DNA of 64,000 bases from Bolinopsis microptera (Eukaryota; Ctenophora; Tentaculata; Lobata; Bolinopsidae). Both the position numbers and the translations under genes were made by a program. Under the pieces are notes generated by a model that worked only from the letters and a program-made list of their open reading frames with translations, ran no database searches and was not told the DNA's origin. The stretch lies in contig NC_087083.1 of the NCBI RefSeq assembly GCF_026151205.1, forward strand, positions 6,860,460 through 6,924,459, given 5' to 3'. Positions within the stretch are counted from its first letter, which is position 1, and every line of letters starts with the position of its first letter. Below, one piece after another: positions 60,311 to 64,000 of this stretch.

Positions 60311-63300
60311 GTAACATCATTGTTTTTAATATCTAAAATAAATACTTGTTTTAAAATGTGTGTATGGTCTAATTTATTAGCTGATGCGTGTAATTGTTAA
60401 TTTCGACCGAGTAACAAAAATTTAAATTTAGAGTATAAAACTGCAACCGTGATTGTAACTCCCAGTGTAGTTATAACTATGTGAGCACACATCGCTGAAT
60501 AGCATCGCGGAGCATGTCTCATCAAGCTAGTATAATGTATATTGTTAGGGTATTTCTTTTTCTAGGACGTTCCTTACCAGTATTTACTTTTGTGTAGTGT
60601 GCTACGGATACAAGCGTTTCATATTTGAAATATGTATGTTACTATAACAGATTAACCAATAATTACTAATATCTAATGAAATATTTCCTATTAGTATACA
60701 TTTAACCAGTGTAAAAAGCTGGACCCCAAACAAACAAAAAAATGTACAAACAATCAGGGTACAAAAAAAATCGCGATTATTTTATGGTCGAAAAATCGTC
60801 GGGTAGAGCCAACAGACGACATAAAATATGTCGCAAAGATAGGAAATCGCGATCCCCCCGCACATGCCTCGATTACCTTTGGTCCCCTGATAAAATCTAT
60901 ACGAATCTTGAGATCTCTAACGCATATCCGACTTCTCATACAAGTTTCATCTGGGTGACACCTCGCCCAATGCCTATTAGCTTTTCCTCACTTCGAAGTC
61001 CTTCTCCGACACTTCCTCTACTACCCAAATATACAAATTCATCGACTATTCTCAATGTTCATCCCACTCCCAGCAACCAGAGTCTGGTTATCATCAACTC
61101 TAAGTTATTCCCCATGTACTAAGTTTACCCCCCGTTTGAGGAGGAGTCCCAACTGAGTTGGGCCCAGCCAGTTCCAGACTCCTGGGATATCTTGTGCCTC
61201 CGCAACACTATTCTGTTATAAGAGCAAGTTCGTCAGAAAGTCCGCATCATTGACTTGAACACCGGATAGTCGACAGCTTCTTCTAGGGTGAAGAGTAAAC
61301 CCAAAGTCTACCCTCTAGGGACAACCCTTTATAAAGTAGTCAATATACGAATTATGAATAAGGTAAGCTGCCAAATTGTCTCCCTGCATCACATCCTGCT
61401 AGAATGAGGAATGCATCCTCAGACCCATCATTGGTAATCACACTAGCAAATGTATCTGCATACATTCTTTGTAATCAAGCTACAAAACTCCTTGGAATTC
61501 CATAGCAGGAGGATCTTCATGAGGAGTCCCACGGTGTAACACGCTGCGAATGCCTTCTTGAAATCAAAGAAAGCAATAACCGCGGTCAGAATCTTTATCC
61601 CGGGGCACCTCTAATAACCCTTCTCAGGCCAAGAATATGACTAGTTTGTTTGACCTACACTCTCTGAATCCTTTCTGATTGATCCTTAAGATGTCTTCCA
61701 TGGCAGGTTTGTCCTGTTCATTATCATCTTATTGAGAGTCCTTACTCACAATAATGTCAGTGCAACCCTGAAGTTATCTAACTTGGACCAAATTCCCTTT
61801 CTTTGGAACAGGCACGATGTTTAAGGTGCTTCCAATTGGTCAGGAACCTCGCCATGCATGAGTGCTTTAATTGCAGAAGTCAAGATCAAGATCATCAACA
61901 TCTTCTACCCTCTTAGTACTTCAGGCAACTCCAATCCTCCTCCAAATTGCCATTCCTTCTTTAATCCGATTTCCGTAGCCTCCTCCAGTACGGTGTTTGT
62001 GAACTAATCCACCAACACTGATGTTTTTGTGGATGTACGGCTGTTATTCCCTTCTTCGTTTGGAACTACTGGAGGTTTGTCCCAATTAGCTAGTTAAAGT
62101 ATCCTTTCCAGGCTCTCAATCTACCCCCTCTACTACCTCCTTCTACAAGACCATCATGGCTTCTTCTTTCTCCCACTGAGCTCCCATTTGTTCTTGCATC
62201 TATCGGCTGCGTTTTCAGCTTTACTTTATTTTCTGTTTTAAGCAGCTCATCCTCTACAATACGGTACATGCAGAGAGAGTGTCTTTCTCCTCGGCAACAG
62301 TCCTGTCTGTTTGTCTTCACAAGAGGAGCCCAGATGGTATGTCTCCTTGGCAGCACAATTTTGCTCTGGCTTCCTCTATCTTGGGTCGTTGGCGAGGATC
62401 GTCATACCGCTTCTAAGGTTATGAGGAAGATGCTCCTATTTGCAACTTCACTGCTTCAATAAACTTTCAAACTTAGTGTTGACGTCATTATAGTACCTAG
62501 ATCCAAGTTGTTTCCTCACTCAAGAGTGCACTAATAACCATTTCTAACTTCAAAACTCATACTGATCTGTAACACTGATCAGTTTTGAGACTACTGAATC
62601 GTAACGTGTGACCCGGAGACTTAAGGCTCTATCGAATACTGAGCCTTACAGTAGCGAGTACTGCCCGATGGTCAGAGCCCAGGAATTAAAGAGTTGAATG
62701 CTCGGTTTCTTTATTGGGCTCACCACTTGCTTCCGTACCAGGACATAGTCAATCTGGCCACCAAGTAAGACACCATCTGAAGGTGAAGTCCAGCTTACCA
62801 GACTGTTCTTGAAAACGATGATTCTCGCCTCTAACTGTGTTCATCTACCATTAATATCCAAGATTCCATTTGGTTCACATCGGTAATCGAAATGCATCGT
62901 AACACGTATACATTTACAATATTTATTCTAGCTTTGCAACACTTTAATTGCTCTTTGTCGGTAGTGTTATCATCAGCCACATGCTGATACACCGACACGT
63001 CTGCTGTACTCCTTATACCTTTTGTAAATGGATTTTTCCGTCGAACAACTTAACAGATTTGAAAAGGAGTTATCGTTAGCGATGAATGAGAATTTGAAGA
63101 TGTCCAAAAGGACAAAGCGTACAGAACTGAACCATACGATATTGAAGGCCGTAAATTAACGATCCCTTGCTACTGCAGTTGAGAATCGTTCTAACTGATG
63201 ACAAGTAATTCTGGAACTAATGTGAAAGTGGCGGCCAGTAGATAGACAACTTAAAATCAGATCAGCTTAACTATCAAAAGACCAATCAAACAGCTCAGTA

Positions 63301-63882
63301 GCAACTCGACTCTTCTAAAACAACAGTTTCATACAGTAGAATGAAAACAGCCTGTAGCGCGAGCGACAATTCGTGAAGAAGAACTGCAAGTATCTACAAG
63401 TACTGCTGCCGTCGGATCAACAGTATAAAGACAGCTGTAAAAACCGTAGTTGAATATGACATCAGTAGTTTTAGAATTTCATTATCAACGATTACCGGAG
63501 AATTACTCCCTGATCCACACTTAGTGGCAGAAGAGGTGATCGAATTGATTTGGTAATCATCAGGATGTGATCCTAAAGTTGTGCAGCACATTCGATAGGG
63601 ACCTAAAAAAACTTCAGGCATAGGTAAACCGAGACCGAATAAAAGAGACATTGGCTTGTGCGGTATCAGTAAAAATGTCTTGCTCGAGCAAGAAATTTAA
63701 AGAAATCTTAAATGTACAGCGACTAACACATGTAACACCACACCTGACAGAAGCAAGAGGAGAAAGCAGCTCATCAGAAAACTTGTTGTCAAAAAGTAAA
63801 AAGAAAAGGGAATACACTGCTCAGCCAACAAAGTATCATTATATTAGAGACGGCAAGAATTCAGTGTAGATAAGATTAAGGT
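60311..63882. repeat. Array unit 8
   Basis: Full unit of about 3,572 bp. EN-RT minus about 60,710-62,880; ORF1 plus from ATG at 63,028, with the RRM-like half to 63,882. Confidence 0.9.
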
Positions 63883-64000
63883 GTAACATCCAGTGTTTTT
63901 TATTCTATATAAATTACTTTGATTAAATGTGTGTTGGATCTTATTTATAGCTTGATGCGGAATTTGGCTAATTTTCGACCGATAACGAAGAAATTTTAAT
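63883..64000. repeat. Array unit 9, partial
   Basis: The first 118 bp of another unit (landmark, then GACCGATAACGAAGAAATTT) run to the window end, so the array continues beyond. Confidence 0.9.

Larger units (their letters stand above)
35371..64000. repeat. LINE-derived macrosatellite, unit about 3.55 kb, eight full copies plus a partial
   Basis: The landmark GTAACATCCAGTGTTTTTTA with ATATCTATATAATTACTTT recurs at 35,371, 38,956, 42,501, 46,025, 49,634, 53,231, 56,779, 60,311 and 63,883, all in the same orientation; spacings are 3,524-3,609. Each unit runs: about 390 bp of non-coding AT-rich sequence, a 125-bp MITE, reverse transcriptase then endonuclease on the minus strand, about 130 bp of spacer, and ORF1 on the plus strand. 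Units differ mainly by random single-base insertions and deletions. The array runs off the window end. Confidence 0.95.

Noticed and set aside
35371-64000. Dozens of separate 60-130-codon ORFs in the array taken as individual genes
   Set aside because: They are frame-shifted pieces of the same EN-RT and ORF1 repeated in each unit.

Overview
The window is animal nuclear DNA: AT-rich, with GT-AG introns, tandem-repeat-rich introns, non-LTR retrotransposon pieces, MITE-like elements and metazoan gene families (U1-70K, PAN/apple, VWC, rhomboid, SMKR1-like). The mix of secreted cysteine-rich proteins and LINE type would suit a marine invertebrate such as a cnidarian; the species is not determinable from the sequence alone.

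Layout. 1-24,730: a long plus-strand gene, rebuilt from twelve phase-compatible exons (3,095 to 24,730), encodes a Ser/Tyr/Gly-rich protein with a charged middle and a C-terminal coiled coil. Its introns and flanks carry at least eight minisatellites (30, 22, 15, 20, about 116, 13, 31 and 10 bp units) and a long (CA)n tract. Two other genes lie inside its span: an SMKR1-like small lysine-rich gene on the minus strand (3,502-3,774) and an intact single-exon secreted protein with four PAN/apple domains on the plus strand (19,166-20,515). Just upstream of the PAN gene is a broken minus-strand LINE split by a roughly 1-kb fold-back palindrome, and the junction of LINE and PAN upstream sequence is duplicated 2.36 kb further upstream.

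27,539-34,064: a four-exon secreted VWC-type cysteine-rich gene (plus), convergent with a frameshifted intronless U1-70K copy (minus) and the last exon of a rhomboid protease resembling PARL (minus). Two related TA-flanked MITEs, in opposite orientations, lie at 22,758-23,410 and 28,025-28,791.

34,100-35,370: poor-quality-looking, homopolymer-rich sequence ending in a run of 62 C. 35,371-64,000: eight complete and one partial tandem copies of a roughly 3.55-kb unit, continuing past the window. Each unit holds a LINE endonuclease/reverse transcriptase on the minus strand and a LINE ORF1-like protein (coiled coil plus RRM-like domain) on the plus strand, head to head, with a small MITE breaking the RT C-terminus. 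The copies differ mostly by scattered one-base insertions and deletions, as expected of unpolished long reads, so individual frames there are not trustworthy although the consensus is readable. This rearranged-LINE macrosatellite is the most unusual structure in the window.
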